A DNA stretch of 64,000 bases from Oligoflexia bacterium (GTDB lineage: Bacteria; Bdellovibrionota; UBA1018): contig JACMNQ010000036.1 in the NCBI GenBank assembly GCA_014378465.1, positions 124,001 to 188,000 of the forward strand, read 5' to 3'. Below are positions 52,825 to 61,658 of this stretch, one piece after another (the first letter of the stretch is position 1; every line of letters starts with the position of its first letter). Below the pieces are notes generated by a model. That model had not been told where the DNA came from, searched no databases, and saw only the letters and a program-made list of their open reading frames with translations. The position numbers were made by a program, and so were the translations under genes.

Positions 52825-53640
52825 CTACTGCTTCACGAAGACGGTGAAGCCGCCGTCCCAGTTGAGCAGAAAATCATCGCCGACTTTTTCGATCTCGTTG
52901 GTGGCCACGCCGAGATTGCCCTGCGCGATGATGATCTGGTCAGTGGCAGAGTCATAGCCAGCCGCGACCATCACGTGACCGGAGCGCCCCTTGGCCGGAC
53001 CCGGCTTCTGAAAGACGGCGTCGAACTTCGCGTGTTCGATGAACAGCCTCTTCAGCCCGGAGAGGCTGACTTGTTTCCAGCCCTGTTGAATGAAGTAGAG
53101 GTCAAATTCCGCGGCGAGGTAAAAAGGCTTTTCAGTTTCGCAGTAGCCCGCTTCGCAAAGTGCCGTGATCAGAAAGAAGTTGCAGGCCGGTATCGTGCTG
53201 CCGACCCAGCGGTTCTGAATCTCCAGGTAGGCGTTCTGTTCGGTCAGGCCGAGGAGCATGCCGGTGTTCGAAAGGCGGAATGAATCTTCTGAGGTGCGAG
53301 TTGGAGGTGCAGAGGCGGCGCGGGGAGCTGACGCGGATGCGGCGCGGGGAGTGGAGTGCACACGGGCGGGAGCTGCCGGGGCCGCAGTTGTAGGCGCAGG
53401 CTGTGCGGGGGTTGCTGCCGGGGCCGCAGCGGGCGACGTTGGAGCGTCCGCGGTCAAGTCAGTCACGAGCACGTCTTTTTTGACCATCGTGTTCGGAAGA
53501 GTTTCAGCGACGGAGGGCTGATCCGTTCCGCAGGCCGAGAGAGTCAGGCAGAGGAGCACAGGGGAAACGAAAGTGAAAAAGACGCGAGACTGAAAAGTGC
53601 AGAAGCCGGACGCCAGGTTCGCAGGTGTATTTTTTTTCAT
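52825..53640 (-). CDS. Lipoprotein with cysteine-peptidase-like domain
   Basis: The 271-residue protein has a lipoprotein signal ending LSAC, then an Ala/Pro/Thr-rich linker (about 65-115). The C-terminal 150 residues have ACNFFLITAL, SGHVMVAAGYD and IIIAQGNLG, which may be the Cys, His and polar residue of a papain-like or NlpC/P60-like fold. That assignment is tentative. It would act in the periplasm, perhaps on peptidoglycan peptides. It is convergent with the ABC exporter. Confidence 0.55.
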   Translation of the reverse strand: MKKNTPANLASGFCTFQSRVFFTFVSPVLLCLTLSACGTDQPSVAETLPNTMVKKDVLVTDLTADAPTSPAAAPAATPAQPAPTTAAPAAPARVHSTPRAASASAPRAASAPPTRTSEDSFRLSNTGMLLGLTEQNAYLEIQNRWVGSTIPACNFFLITALCEAGYCETEKPFYLAAEFDLYFIQQGWKQVSLSGLKRLFIEHAKFDAVFQKPGPAKGRSGHVMVAAGYDSATDQIIIAQGNLGVATNEIEKVGDDFLLNWDGGFTVFVKQ

Positions 53641-53862
53641 GTGTTCGGCAAATTAGCACACGGCCATCTCACCACTTAAATAAACAGCTTGAATGGATTA
53701 TTTCGCGCGTACGGTCATTTAAATGGCTGTTCAGCTGCGCGGCCACGCGTTATCAGGCTTTCTGCACGGCGATCCACCGGCGCGTGAGAGCCGGTCAGAT
53801 TTCATTTATGAATTTTCATTTTTTCTGGAGCGGGACCGATGAGTTCTACAGGGACCCACATC

Positions 53863-55260
53863 ATGAAACTGTTTCATCGTCATTCACTTCTCGCCGTCTC
53901 GCTCCTGCTTGCGCTTTCGCAGGCCTGGGCTGCCGGAGGCATGCCGTTTCACCGAGTCGTCAAAGGGGATCGCCCGAATCTTGAGCAACAGAAAATTGAC
54001 GCTTACATTTACGGCGCGCCGGTTCTCTACACCGGAGACGCGAAAGCTCCGACTCATGTTCCCGGTGCAGTCTGGCACGCCAAGAATCGGGACAAGAAAT
54101 TCTATTTTGGAGACCTGAATCCCGCCGTTGATCCCGATGAGATCATGCAACTCGTCGAGGATGAAAAGTGGGAGGAGTCGAAGATTCTCCTGCAGAATGC
54201 TCCCTGGGCCTACCCACGTACGGAGAATGTTCAGGCACTGCTCGAAGAATTCAAAGCCCAATTGGGTTCAAAAGCCGGTACGGTTGAGCGCCAGACCTTT
54301 CTGAGGGATTTCGCTCTGAAGCTCAAGGAACGGTATCCAATGGGATATTTTCTGAAAGCGGTGGATGGACTCGAATCCAATGGCGGACTGCCAACGGAGA
54401 AGACGGATGGCGCCGAGGCTTACGCGCTCTTTGAGCGCAACATCAAGGCGAAGAAAGCCGAGCTGTATGCCCAGGGCATGAACGACGAGCAGGTCCACAC
54501 ACAGCTTCGCACTCTGCCAGGCTATTCGGGCATGGTGTTTGATGACATCTTCAGTCGCCCGCACAAGGTGATCGTGCAGGCAAAGATCCCTGTCAATTCA
54601 TTCAGGATGCTCGAAGACGGAAAACTGAAATCCTTCCCGGACGAATACCGCGTGCACTCCGTTCAGGGAAAGATCCTGTCCGGCGGAACTCAGTACCGCT
54701 GGGATTATCATCATCAGATCGAACCGGAAGCGCTGAAGAACATTGAAACCTTCGCCCAGAAGGTCGTGAATGCTTTGCCGGCTGAAATGCGGAAAATGAG
54801 CTTTGGAATGGACGTCGTCACTACGAAGGACGGCGGGATGCAGATCATCGAAATGAACATAGGAGGCGAGTCCTCCTACCTCTGGCCCAAGACGGATGTC
54901 TGGGTCGCTCAGCTACTCGCCGAGAAGTTCACCGGCAAACGGACTCCGATGCAGAAGGATGTGGACCAAGTCCTCGCGATTTCCGATCTTGCAGCGAAGG
55001 GCAGGGCTCTCGAAGCTCTTCTGAAAAAGCCGGCGTTCGCGTCTGTGGGCTATCCAAACGACGAAGCAGTCAGCGAAATCCTCAGGATCGCGAAAAACTC
55101 CATGCTCGAGAGTTATCGTCAGGCCCCTTCGCCCAGGAACCTGAAAGTGCTGAACCGGCTGCTGGATCAGTTTCAGATGCGCTCGTTTCTGACTGAGAGT
55201 CAGAAGGTGAGTATCACTCCCTGTGAGGAACTCCTTGCTCCGCAGATCGCCGCACACTGA
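53863..55260 (+). CDS. Exported ATP-grasp-like protein
   Basis: The ATG at 53863 begins a signal peptide (MKLFHRHSLLAVSLLLALSQAWA); the track's start eight codons earlier weakens it. The 465-residue protein has an unknown N-terminal half and a part resembling the ATP-grasp C-terminal lobe: VIVQAKIPVNSFRML, FPDEYRVHSVQGKILSGG, FGMDVVTTKDGGMQIIEMNIGGESSYLWP, with the Asp and E-x-N residues that bind Mg-ATP in the superfamily. ATP-grasp enzymes normally work in the cytoplasm, so export is odd. The last 110 residues are helical and unknown. Confidence 0.6.
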   Translation: MKLFHRHSLLAVSLLLALSQAWAAGGMPFHRVVKGDRPNLEQQKIDAYIYGAPVLYTGDAKAPTHVPGAVWHAKNRDKKFYFGDLNPAVDPDEIMQLVEDEKWEESKILLQNAPWAYPRTENVQALLEEFKAQLGSKAGTVERQTFLRDFALKLKERYPMGYFLKAVDGLESNGGLPTEKTDGAEAYALFERNIKAKKAELYAQGMNDEQVHTQLRTLPGYSGMVFDDIFSRPHKVIVQAKIPVNSFRMLEDGKLKSFPDEYRVHSVQGKILSGGTQYRWDYHHQIEPEALKNIETFAQKVVNALPAEMRKMSFGMDVVTTKDGGMQIIEMNIGGESSYLWPKTDVWVAQLLAEKFTGKRTPMQKDVDQVLAISDLAAKGRALEALLKKPAFASVGYPNDEAVSEILRIAKNSMLESYRQAPSPRNLKVLNRLLDQFQMRSFLTESQKVSITPCEELLAPQIAAH

Positions 55261-55401
55261 GATGTTCGCAGAGACGAATGTCAACTTTCGAACACTATTC
55301 CGTTTCGAATGCCGGCAAGTAATGCCTCTTTGAGGATCGTTCAATTTCGCCGACACTGAAGCTGTGCGCGATATGATGATCAAATCAAACAGAGGACTAC
55401 A

Positions 55402-55986
55402 ATGAAGAAGAAGAATGTCTGGGTGGGGCTGGGCGCATTTACTGTGATGTGTGCCGTCGCAGTGGGTGTGTACAGGAAGAGTGCTGCAGTTCAGGAAAAA
55501 GCGTACGAAGAAGCTTACGAAGATACGACCGTGGATACGGGAAAATTTCATCTCATCCCACCGCTCAAGAGTGACATTCGCAAAGTGCAGGCTCCAGTCC
55601 AGCGCGCTGAAGTCACGAAGTACAACACCTTTCGTTCACCTGCCTCCGCAGTGGAAGGCGGTCCTCGCGATGCGAAGCTGACTGCCAAAGGCAGCGCACA
55701 GGACGTGGTCGCTCAGCACGACAAGGCGACTCTCTACCAGGCTTATCGAAACACTCTGCTGAAGCTCGGCAAGACCGGTCCCGGCGATCAGAAGCTGATC
55801 CAGGAAATTCTGGATTTCGTGCAGTACGCGAAACCGGGAGAACTCCCGGTGACTCAGGTCGTGGCCTCCAATTCGGGCGTGGCTCTCGCCGCTCCGATTG
55901 AGGAAGCGAAGATCAGTGATCCTGAACTTCGTGCGAAATGGCGCCAGCTCAACAACATCGCGCCCGCAACCACCGTACAGAAATAA
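55402..55986 (+). CDS. Membrane-anchored protein at the head of the collagen-like operon
   Basis: The 194-residue protein has one N-terminal membrane segment ([19 protein letters not shown]) and a mostly polar, Ala/Lys/Asp-rich remainder without known domain. It begins with AGAGGAC before the ATG and ends 17 bases before the first collagen-like gene. It may serve as a helper for the exported proteins after it, but that rests on position only. Confidence 0.65.
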   Translation: MKKKNVWVGLGAFTVMCAVAVGVYRKSAAVQEKAYEEAYEDTTVDTGKFHLIPPLKSDIRKVQAPVQRAEVTKYNTFRSPASAVEGGPRDAKLTAKGSAQDVVAQHDKATLYQAYRNTLLKLGKTGPGDQKLIQEILDFVQYAKPGELPVTQVVASNSGVALAAPIEEAKISDPELRAKWRQLNNIAPATTVQK

Positions 55987-56003
55987 TTGAAAAGGATCAA
56001 ACC

Positions 56004-56801
56004 ATGCTGAAACGAAATTCAATTTCAAAAGCGGTCGTGCTGGCGCTTTCGATCTCCACCGTCTCTCTGTTGGCCCAGCCTTCCGCATTCGCCGTCTCGA
56101 CTTCGCAGTTGACCGACAAGCTCAATCGACTCACGACTGAAGCGAACACGGACGAAGCCAAGCTCAATTCTCCAAGCAGTGGACCGAAGGGCGCCACCGG
56201 CTCCGTGGGAGCTGTCGGTCTTGCGGGACCTCAGGGCGCTCAAGGTCCGATCGGTTCCGTTGGCCCCCAAGGGGACACTGGACCGCAAGGTCTGCCTGGT
56301 CCTCAAGGACCGAAGGGAGCGGATGCTCCTTATACGGGAACTGCCGGGCCTAAAGGTGACGTGGGCCCAACCGGGCCAGCGGGACCTGTCGGCATCAAGG
56401 GAACTCTCAATTCTGTAAAAGGCCCGCAGGGCGGTGTCGGTCAGACGGGCGACCCGGGTCCCACCGGTCTTCAGGGAGCACGCGGACTCACGGGTCCTCA
56501 GGGTTCGAAGGGAAACCACGGTCAAAACGGCGCAGGTGTTTCGAATCCGATTCGCTTCTGCACCTGTCTCCGAACCATCTACAATTTCGAACTCGACCTC
56601 GTGAACGTGAATTCCGCTGGCGTCGCCACTTCGACGAGCATCAGAACTTATGATCCTTACTATTACAACACGACTCTCGAAGCTCGTCGGGACTGTCAGA
56701 AGGATATGGAAGGTTGCGGCGCGGGTACCTACTACCGCAGCAACAGCGCGAAGCCTGGCATCACGGAAACTGGCAACACCCCACCGCAGGGACAGGAATA
56801 A
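56004..56801 (+). CDS. Exported collagen-like protein 1
   Basis: The ATG at 56004 (AAAGGATC upstream) starts a signal peptide ending PSAFA; 265 residues. After a short helical part with [19 protein letters not shown] comes a Gly-X-Y region of about 120 residues ([20 protein letters not shown]), interrupted at [10 protein letters not shown] and NSVKGP. The C-terminal 80 residues form a separate domain with [11 protein letters not shown] and two late Cys ([12 protein letters not shown]). The short helix may align three chains before the triple helix. It is the first of three similar genes in a row. Confidence 0.85.
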   Translation: MLKRNSISKAVVLALSISTVSLLAQPSAFAVSTSQLTDKLNRLTTEANTDEAKLNSPSSGPKGATGSVGAVGLAGPQGAQGPIGSVGPQGDTGPQGLPGPQGPKGADAPYTGTAGPKGDVGPTGPAGPVGIKGTLNSVKGPQGGVGQTGDPGPTGLQGARGLTGPQGSKGNHGQNGAGVSNPIRFCTCLRTIYNFELDLVNVNSAGVATSTSIRTYDPYYYNTTLEARRDCQKDMEGCGAGTYYRSNSAKPGITETGNTPPQGQE

Positions 56802-56803
56802 TC

Positions 56804-57541
56804 ATGTTTAAAAATCATACAGACCACTCAAAGTCGAATTTCAAAGTGTTCGGCAAAGCAGCGAGCATCGGCGCCTCCATTCTGGTGATGGCGGTTTCCG
56901 CCACTTCAGCACATGCCTTGAGCAAAGCTGAACTCCAGACCAAGACCAACGAACTGGGTACCAAAGTCGACTCGATCGACGCTCGCGTGAAAGCCGGCGG
57001 CGGAAAAGCCAAAGGCCCACGGGGTGACACCGGACCCGTCGGACTCCAGGGACCTCAGGGTCCTGCCGGAGTTGCGGGTCCTGCAGGACAGAAAGGATCC
57101 ACGGGAAATGTGGGTCCCACGGGTCCTCAGGGAGCCATGGGAGATGTCGGGGCTGCCGGTGGTCCGCGCGGACCGACGGGAGACATGGGGCAGATGGGCC
57201 CGATGGGTTCAACCGGTTCGCAGGGCGATCAGGGTCCAACGGGTGATGTGGGCTTCAAGGGAACCACGGGAGGCAATGGCGCGGCTGGACCGCAAGGTCT
57301 GCCCGGCGCCACGGGTCCAGTGGGCGTGACCGGAGACGCAGGCTTCAGCGCTTTGACTCCTCCCACGACTTTCTGCTCCTGCATCAGGGACGTCGATGAT
57401 TTCAAGATGGTGAAGAATTTCATCACTTCAAATGGAAATCAGACCCAGATGAACATGACCTATTTTGTCGCAAGCGAACTGGGTGGAGTCAATTTCGCCC
57501 GTGCAGCCTGCCAAACCGGTCTCATTTACTACTGCTTATAA
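56804..57541 (+). CDS. Exported collagen-like protein 2
   Basis: The ATG at 56804 is 2 bases after the previous stop, with ACAGGA before it; 245 residues. A signal peptide ends ATSAHA, followed by a helical part (LSKAELQTKTNELGTKVDSIDARV) and about 115 residues of Gly-X-Y (GPRGDTGPVGLQGPQGPAG). The C-terminal domain again opens with FCSCIRDVDDF and ends with two Cys (ARAACQTGLIYYC). The four Cys have the same order as in the neighbouring proteins. Confidence 0.85.
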   Translation: MFKNHTDHSKSNFKVFGKAASIGASILVMAVSATSAHALSKAELQTKTNELGTKVDSIDARVKAGGGKAKGPRGDTGPVGLQGPQGPAGVAGPAGQKGSTGNVGPTGPQGAMGDVGAAGGPRGPTGDMGQMGPMGSTGSQGDQGPTGDVGFKGTTGGNGAAGPQGLPGATGPVGVTGDAGFSALTPPTTFCSCIRDVDDFKMVKNFITSNGNQTQMNMTYFVASELGGVNFARAACQTGLIYYCL

Positions 57542-57559
57542 GAACGAGAGAGAGAACAC

Positions 57560-58267
57560 ATGAAAAAATTAAGTCGCACAGTTTTGGTTTTCACTCTCAG
57601 TTGCGGAATGATGGCAATCGCCAATCCCGCATCTGCAGCTGGAAAAAAGAAAAAGATCGACCGGGATCTCACTGGCATCGAGACTCAGTTGCATCAGATC
57701 GAAAGCAGCATGAGCAACCTCACGGCATTCGCCGGTGATCCGGGACCGCAAGGTCCGCAGGGCGCCACGGGCAATGGGGGTCCGCAAGGTCCTCAGGGTC
57801 CAGTGGTGAAAGGGGATACGGGTCCGAGAGGTGCACCGGGTGGCCAGGGACCTCAGGGGCCTTCCGGTCCGGCAACCGGTCCGAAGGGACTCCAAGGCCC
57901 GATCGGTCCTCAGGGTCCGCAAGGAGCACAGGGTCCGCAAGGTGCTGATGGTGCTCGTGGAGTTCAAGGAGCCAAGGGAGATACGGGAGCCACCGGCGCT
58001 CCGGGTCCCGTTGGAAATCCAGGTCCTCAGGGTCCTCAGGGTCCCACTGGAGTCAACGGCAGAAATGCTGAATCTCCCGCGATTCTCACTTGCAGTTGCC
58101 ATGACGATTCCTTCAATGAAGGTGTTCAGTTGAAAGTTCGCATGACCTTTCCGAACAATTCGCAGTACACCTATGACAAATCGTTCTTCAAATACGCCCA
58201 GTACAACGGAAGTGGCAGCGACACTTACAATGACTGCGTGGCACTGAAGAACTCCATGTGCAACTGA
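57560..58267 (+). CDS. Exported collagen-like protein 3
   Basis: The 235-residue protein begins behind GAGAGAGAAC with a signal peptide ending NPASAA. A helical part ([20 protein letters not shown]) leads to about 105 residues of Gly-X-Y ([20 protein letters not shown]). The C-terminal domain has [13 protein letters not shown] and ends in [12 protein letters not shown]. With the other two it forms a family with the same plan: export signal, short coiled-coil-like part, collagen-like rod and four-Cys domain. A strong terminator follows. Confidence 0.85.
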   Translation: MKKLSRTVLVFTLSCGMMAIANPASAAGKKKKIDRDLTGIETQLHQIESSMSNLTAFAGDPGPQGPQGATGNGGPQGPQGPVVKGDTGPRGAPGGQGPQGPSGPATGPKGLQGPIGPQGPQGAQGPQGADGARGVQGAKGDTGATGAPGPVGNPGPQGPQGPTGVNGRNAESPAILTCSCHDDSFNEGVQLKVRMTFPNNSQYTYDKSFFKYAQYNGSGSDTYNDCVALKNSMCN

Positions 58268-58301
58268 GTTTCAATTCACTTCAAGTCACTTCAGACTTGT
58301 G

Positions 58302-58332
58302 AAGGGCTCCCGGAAACGGGGGCCCTTTTTTA
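58302..58332 (+). terminator. Rho-independent terminator of the collagen-like operon
   Basis: AAGGGCTCCCG and CGGGGGCCCTT pair over 11 bases (one G-T) around the tetraloop GAAA and are followed by six T. It stands 35 bases after the last collagen-like gene. Confidence 0.92.
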
Positions 58333-58337
58333 ATTGT

Positions 58338-58568
58338 GCGCCCGGCAGGGCGCCTCTGAAGCTATTCGCAAAAAACCGTCTGGGATGTTTCGCACTATCG
58401 ATAGTTTTGACAGGTTGCCAGGCTGCGCGTGAATCGGGCCAGACACGAAATCCCTATGATCCAGATGCCGACGTCGGCAGTACCGCGTGCTCAGAAGAGC
58501 GTATCAGAACATTTCGGTGGTCATCTTTGAAAAAATCTTTGAAAAAGCGATCCTCAGAGATTCGGTGA
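58338..58568 (+). pseudogene. Possible lipoprotein gene remnant
   Basis: The track frame 58299-58568 starts within the terminator, but its later part has a lipoprotein-like signal (LGCFALSIVLTGC) followed by a polar stretch. No ATG/GTG/TTG with a ribosome binding site lies in front of it. It is either a decayed small lipoprotein gene or chance. Confidence 0.3.
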
Positions 58569-58580
58569 AAGCGTCGGACG

Positions 58581-60020
58581 TCACCGGACTCCAGCGGTTG
58601 AAGTCCTCGAGATCCAGAAGGGGCCTTTCATTTCGCAGGCGTCGTCCTCAGCACTGGGAAGTGGGCTGAGAATGTGCACCTGGACCATCAGGTCCCTTTC
58701 CTGAATTTTCTGAATCACGGTACCTCTGGGGAGTCTTCCGCAGAGTTCCTTCTGTCCTGCGTCGTGGTAGGCGAGAACACCCTTCGACTCCAGGATGACC
58801 GGCAATTCGTAGGAGTTTCCGATCGCTTCGAAGAAATAATCGAGGTGCGCTTTGAAGTTCACTCTTCCGGTCGCGTCGAGCGGAAAAGCATTCAGAGCGC
58901 TGTAGGCTTTTTCCCGGGCAGAGGTGAATTTCGCGCGCGCCTGGGAGGTCGCGGCTTTGGAAAGGAGGGCGCGCGCAGTCTGGACTCGCAGCAGAATGAA
59001 GTACTGAACCGGCGTCATGTTTCTGAAGATCCCGAGGTCGTAGGAATCCAGCGCGGCCGAGATGGCGTTCCGTCCGTTGATGGAGCTCGCGATGTCAAAG
59101 TCATAGGGGATGACGGTCTTGTGGTGGTTGCTCACGTTCTCCAGCACCTGGGCATTGTAGAGTCCTGGCCCGCCGTCACCGGTGTGGTCATTTCTGGAAG
59201 TCACCAGGAAGAAGTCATGGTTTCCGAGCAGCGCTTCTGACAGCAGAACTTCCGCCACCTGGCTCGCCAAGAGCCCTTCTTCCTGCGCGTTTCTGAAAAC
59301 CGGGAGCTTGGGATCGGCGGGACCGTCCGGAGTGGATTCCGTGTACTTCAACGCTCTGGCGTTCAGTCGTTTCGCAAGTTCCTCTTCATCATCCAGCAAC
59401 ATCGCCTTGCGGGTGATGGATCTGCTCGCTCCAGCGCCGGAAGTGTCCTGATAACTCATGTCGATCAATCGACTGGAGAGGGTGATTACGCCGAAAGTGC
59501 GAAGCAGCTCGTAAGCGAAAGCTTCGCGAACGATTCCCAACTGGTTCAGGATCCGATTTTTCGGAGTGAACAGCTTTGCCGGTTCAGCCGTGAGGGGCTG
59601 GTCTCCGCAGTGAGTTCCCAATTTGATTTTTTCGAGACCCTCGAAAGGCGTGTGCACGACATCAGCCGCTTTGAATTTCAGGGTCAGTTTCGGAAAAGTG
59701 CATTCGCCTTCCATGAAGTTCGTGTGACCTCGCACTTTCACTTTCACGGGGATGCGCCGTTTTCCGCCCGTTACCGTCGAATCGAAGTAACTCAGGACGC
59801 CTGGCGCTTCGGCAGGAGCTTCATCCGAGTTCTTCTTCTCTTTGAAAATCTTCTGCAGAGGCGCACTGAGCTGCAGGTGACTGAGTTCAGGGGAGCGAAG
59901 CCACGAGGGATCTTTCGAAGTCGAAGCCGGAGCCCTTTCTTCAGGCGCGTCTCGAGTGGTTGCGCAGGCCGAGGTCAAAACCAGAATGGTCATTCCAAAT
60001 ACTGTGAATCGATTTGACAT
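58581..60020 (-). CDS. Lipoprotein resembling CotH-like proteins
   Basis: The 479-residue protein has a lipoprotein signal with the box LTSAC. The next part (VKVKVRGHTNFMEGECTFPKLTLKF, GLEKIKLGTHCG) and the middle GNHDFFLVTSRNDHTGDGG and HKTVIPYDFDIASSI resemble the CotH kinase-like fold, whose known members phosphorylate spore-coat or secreted proteins. The last 80 residues look like an SH3-type domain (LAYHDAGQKELCGRLPRGTVI). The kinase activity is inferred from a weak pattern only. It follows the collagen operon on the other strand. Confidence 0.55.
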   Translation of the reverse strand: MSNRFTVFGMTILVLTSACATTRDAPEERAPASTSKDPSWLRSPELSHLQLSAPLQKIFKEKKNSDEAPAEAPGVLSYFDSTVTGGKRRIPVKVKVRGHTNFMEGECTFPKLTLKFKAADVVHTPFEGLEKIKLGTHCGDQPLTAEPAKLFTPKNRILNQLGIVREAFAYELLRTFGVITLSSRLIDMSYQDTSGAGASRSITRKAMLLDDEEELAKRLNARALKYTESTPDGPADPKLPVFRNAQEEGLLASQVAEVLLSEALLGNHDFFLVTSRNDHTGDGGPGLYNAQVLENVSNHHKTVIPYDFDIASSINGRNAISAALDSYDLGIFRNMTPVQYFILLRVQTARALLSKAATSQARAKFTSAREKAYSALNAFPLDATGRVNFKAHLDYFFEAIGNSYELPVILESKGVLAYHDAGQKELCGRLPRGTVIQKIQERDLMVQVHILSPLPSAEDDACEMKGPFWISRTSTAGVR

Positions 60021-60138
60021 CAGTCATTCTTCGGCAGAAAGAGTCAAAAACTTGACCGCCTGGCCTGTGTCATTTTCTCACGGCCTGAAGTTGTGGCCAA
60101 GTCCTTGATCCTGTCCTGAAATTCGCCCTGAAAGAAAA

Positions 60139-60174
60139 GAAAGAGGCCGTCGCGCGAACGCGACGGCCTCTTTC
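60139..60174 (-). terminator. Rho-independent terminator after the DUF3494 gene
   Basis: GAAAGAGGCCGTCGCG and its exact complement form a 16-bp stem with the tetraloop CGAA (forward strand). It lies 24 bases after the stop codon of the reverse-strand DUF3494 gene; the stem itself ends in an A/T stretch. Confidence 0.88.
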
Positions 60175-60198
60175 AGAAAAACGAAAAGACGGAGTGAT

Positions 60199-61041
60199 TT
60201 ACGGCTGGGTCACGGCATTGTTGTCGAGAGTGACCGCGGTCTGCGCGAGAATCCTGCCGTTCATCGACGCCAGAGTCAGCAGATGGACTGCCGTCTTGCA
60301 GAGGATGATACCTTCAAAATGGGAGTTCGCACCGATGGTGACTTGCCCGGCGACCTGCCAGTAGATGTTCTTGGCCTGAGCGCCTCCTGAAAGAATCACG
60401 TTTTTCGCCGCGGCCATGGTGACATCACCGGCGATCTGAAAGATCCAGACGTCATTGGCTCCGCCGGAGATCGTGAAGTCGGTGGGAATATTGACCGTGT
60501 TGGTCCAGGTGTAAAGTCCGGGCTTCAAGGTAAGACCCCCGAGATTTCCAGTGGCCAGCTCATTGTAGTCCGGGGGACTGCGTCCGGCAGCGGTGGTGTA
60601 GGCAGTTTCCATGGAGCCGATGGCGCTCGTGAGAAGAGTGGGAGTCGGTACCGCGTAAGTGGCAGCATAGACTTTTCCGCCGCCGACGACGGAACTCGAA
60701 GTCGAAAAGACGTTGGTCGCATCAGCGGAGAGTGGAAAACCGGTGATGTAAGTCGAAGCGGCCGGACTCAAACCGATGTTACCCGTGATCGCGGATCCCG
60801 TCACATTCGAAATGGCGGCCTTCGCGAGGACCGTGTAATTGCCTGCCGAGCCGAGATCGCCTGCGACGACGGAAGCCCCGTTCGCTGAAAGGCTGATGCC
60901 AGCGGGACCTTCACCAAAGGGATTGCGTGGATTGTTGGATGATGCTTCATCGGTGCCGCAGCCAAAGGCGAAGAACAGGGGAATGAGGGCAGTCAGGGAA
61001 GCTTTGATCGAGATGCGGGAAACAGTGGAGTTTTGAGTCAT
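60199..61041 (-). CDS. DUF3494 ice-binding-type lipoprotein
   Basis: The ATG at 61041 (AAGGAAC upstream) begins a lipoprotein signal with the box AFGC; 280 residues. The DUF3494 pattern covers the rest: VAGDLGSAGNYTVLAKAAISNVTGS, ITGNIGLSPAA, GNLGGLTLKPGLYTWTNTV, DVWIFQIAGDVTMAAAKNVILSGGAQAKNIYWQVAGQVTIGANSHFEGIIL and GRILAQTAVTLDNN. The family is a beta-solenoid known from ice-binding proteins, but many members lie in organisms without cold life, where they may act as adhesins. Confidence 0.92.
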   Translation of the reverse strand: MTQNSTVSRISIKASLTALIPLFFAFGCGTDEASSNNPRNPFGEGPAGISLSANGASVVAGDLGSAGNYTVLAKAAISNVTGSAITGNIGLSPAASTYITGFPLSADATNVFSTSSSVVGGGKVYAATYAVPTPTLLTSAIGSMETAYTTAAGRSPPDYNELATGNLGGLTLKPGLYTWTNTVNIPTDFTISGGANDVWIFQIAGDVTMAAAKNVILSGGAQAKNIYWQVAGQVTIGANSHFEGIILCKTAVHLLTLASMNGRILAQTAVTLDNNAVTQP

Positions 61042-61208
61042 AAGTTCCTTTGAGAAGCTGCCGAGTGGGAGAATCCAACCCGGGTCTTTCACAATAGGGT
61101 ACTCATAACGGGAGAGAAAGAAAGTCGAATTCAACCCAATTGACTGAGCGAAGCTGAGGCAGAGGATAAGCTCAATTCGGGCATCTCAGTCAAGGTTTTG
61201 ACGGGCCT

Positions 61209-61575
61209 TCATTTTTCATCCTGGATCCAGTCGATCCATTTGGGAAAGGTGTCCTGCTGCTGAAACCCGATGTTCGGGGGTCCCTGATGAGTGTGAGGAG
61301 TGCAACCCCCCCGCGAGTCTGGCATCCAGCCAGGAATGAACGGCGTTCGGAAGCTTCGATGAATCCAGGAAGGATGAACCACAATGTCCGTCGGCACCCT
61401 TTTTCACGATTCTGGAGTTCGACGGAGTGCCTGAATCAATCAGAGGTAGACTTTCCGAATACGCGGCGTCCGTGCTTGTCACGGCGAAGAGAGGGATCTG
61501 AGACTGTCCATTGAACTGGTTGAGTTGACCGAAGTCAGTCGCTCTGGTCAACCCCCGAGTCCTCGCATATTTCAC
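61209..61575 (-). pseudogene. Possible frameshifted gene remnant
   Basis: One frame (from GTG 61575) reads QFNGQSQIPLFAVTSTDA ... SNSRIVKK; from about 61397 a second frame continues with a protein-like sequence (VVHPSWI, FIPGWMPDSRGGCTPHT, TFPKWIDWIQDEK) up to the TGA at 61209. Joined, they look like the C-terminal part of an exported protein, but I do not recognise a family. The first frame has no start before 61575. It is uncertain whether it is expressed. Confidence 0.35.
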
Positions 61576-61658
61576 TTCAGAAACCGCAGGAATGTGTTGA
61601 ATTTCACCCCTGAGTGCTACTTGCTTCCTGCGTCGAGCTCAACTAGAGTCGCAGCATC

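Noticed and set aside
56025-58102. Antisense ORFs (166 and 177 codons) across the collagen-like genes
   Set aside because: The Gly-X-Y coding repeats leave the opposite frames open. Their Ser/Arg/Thr/Leu repeats only mirror the collagen codons.
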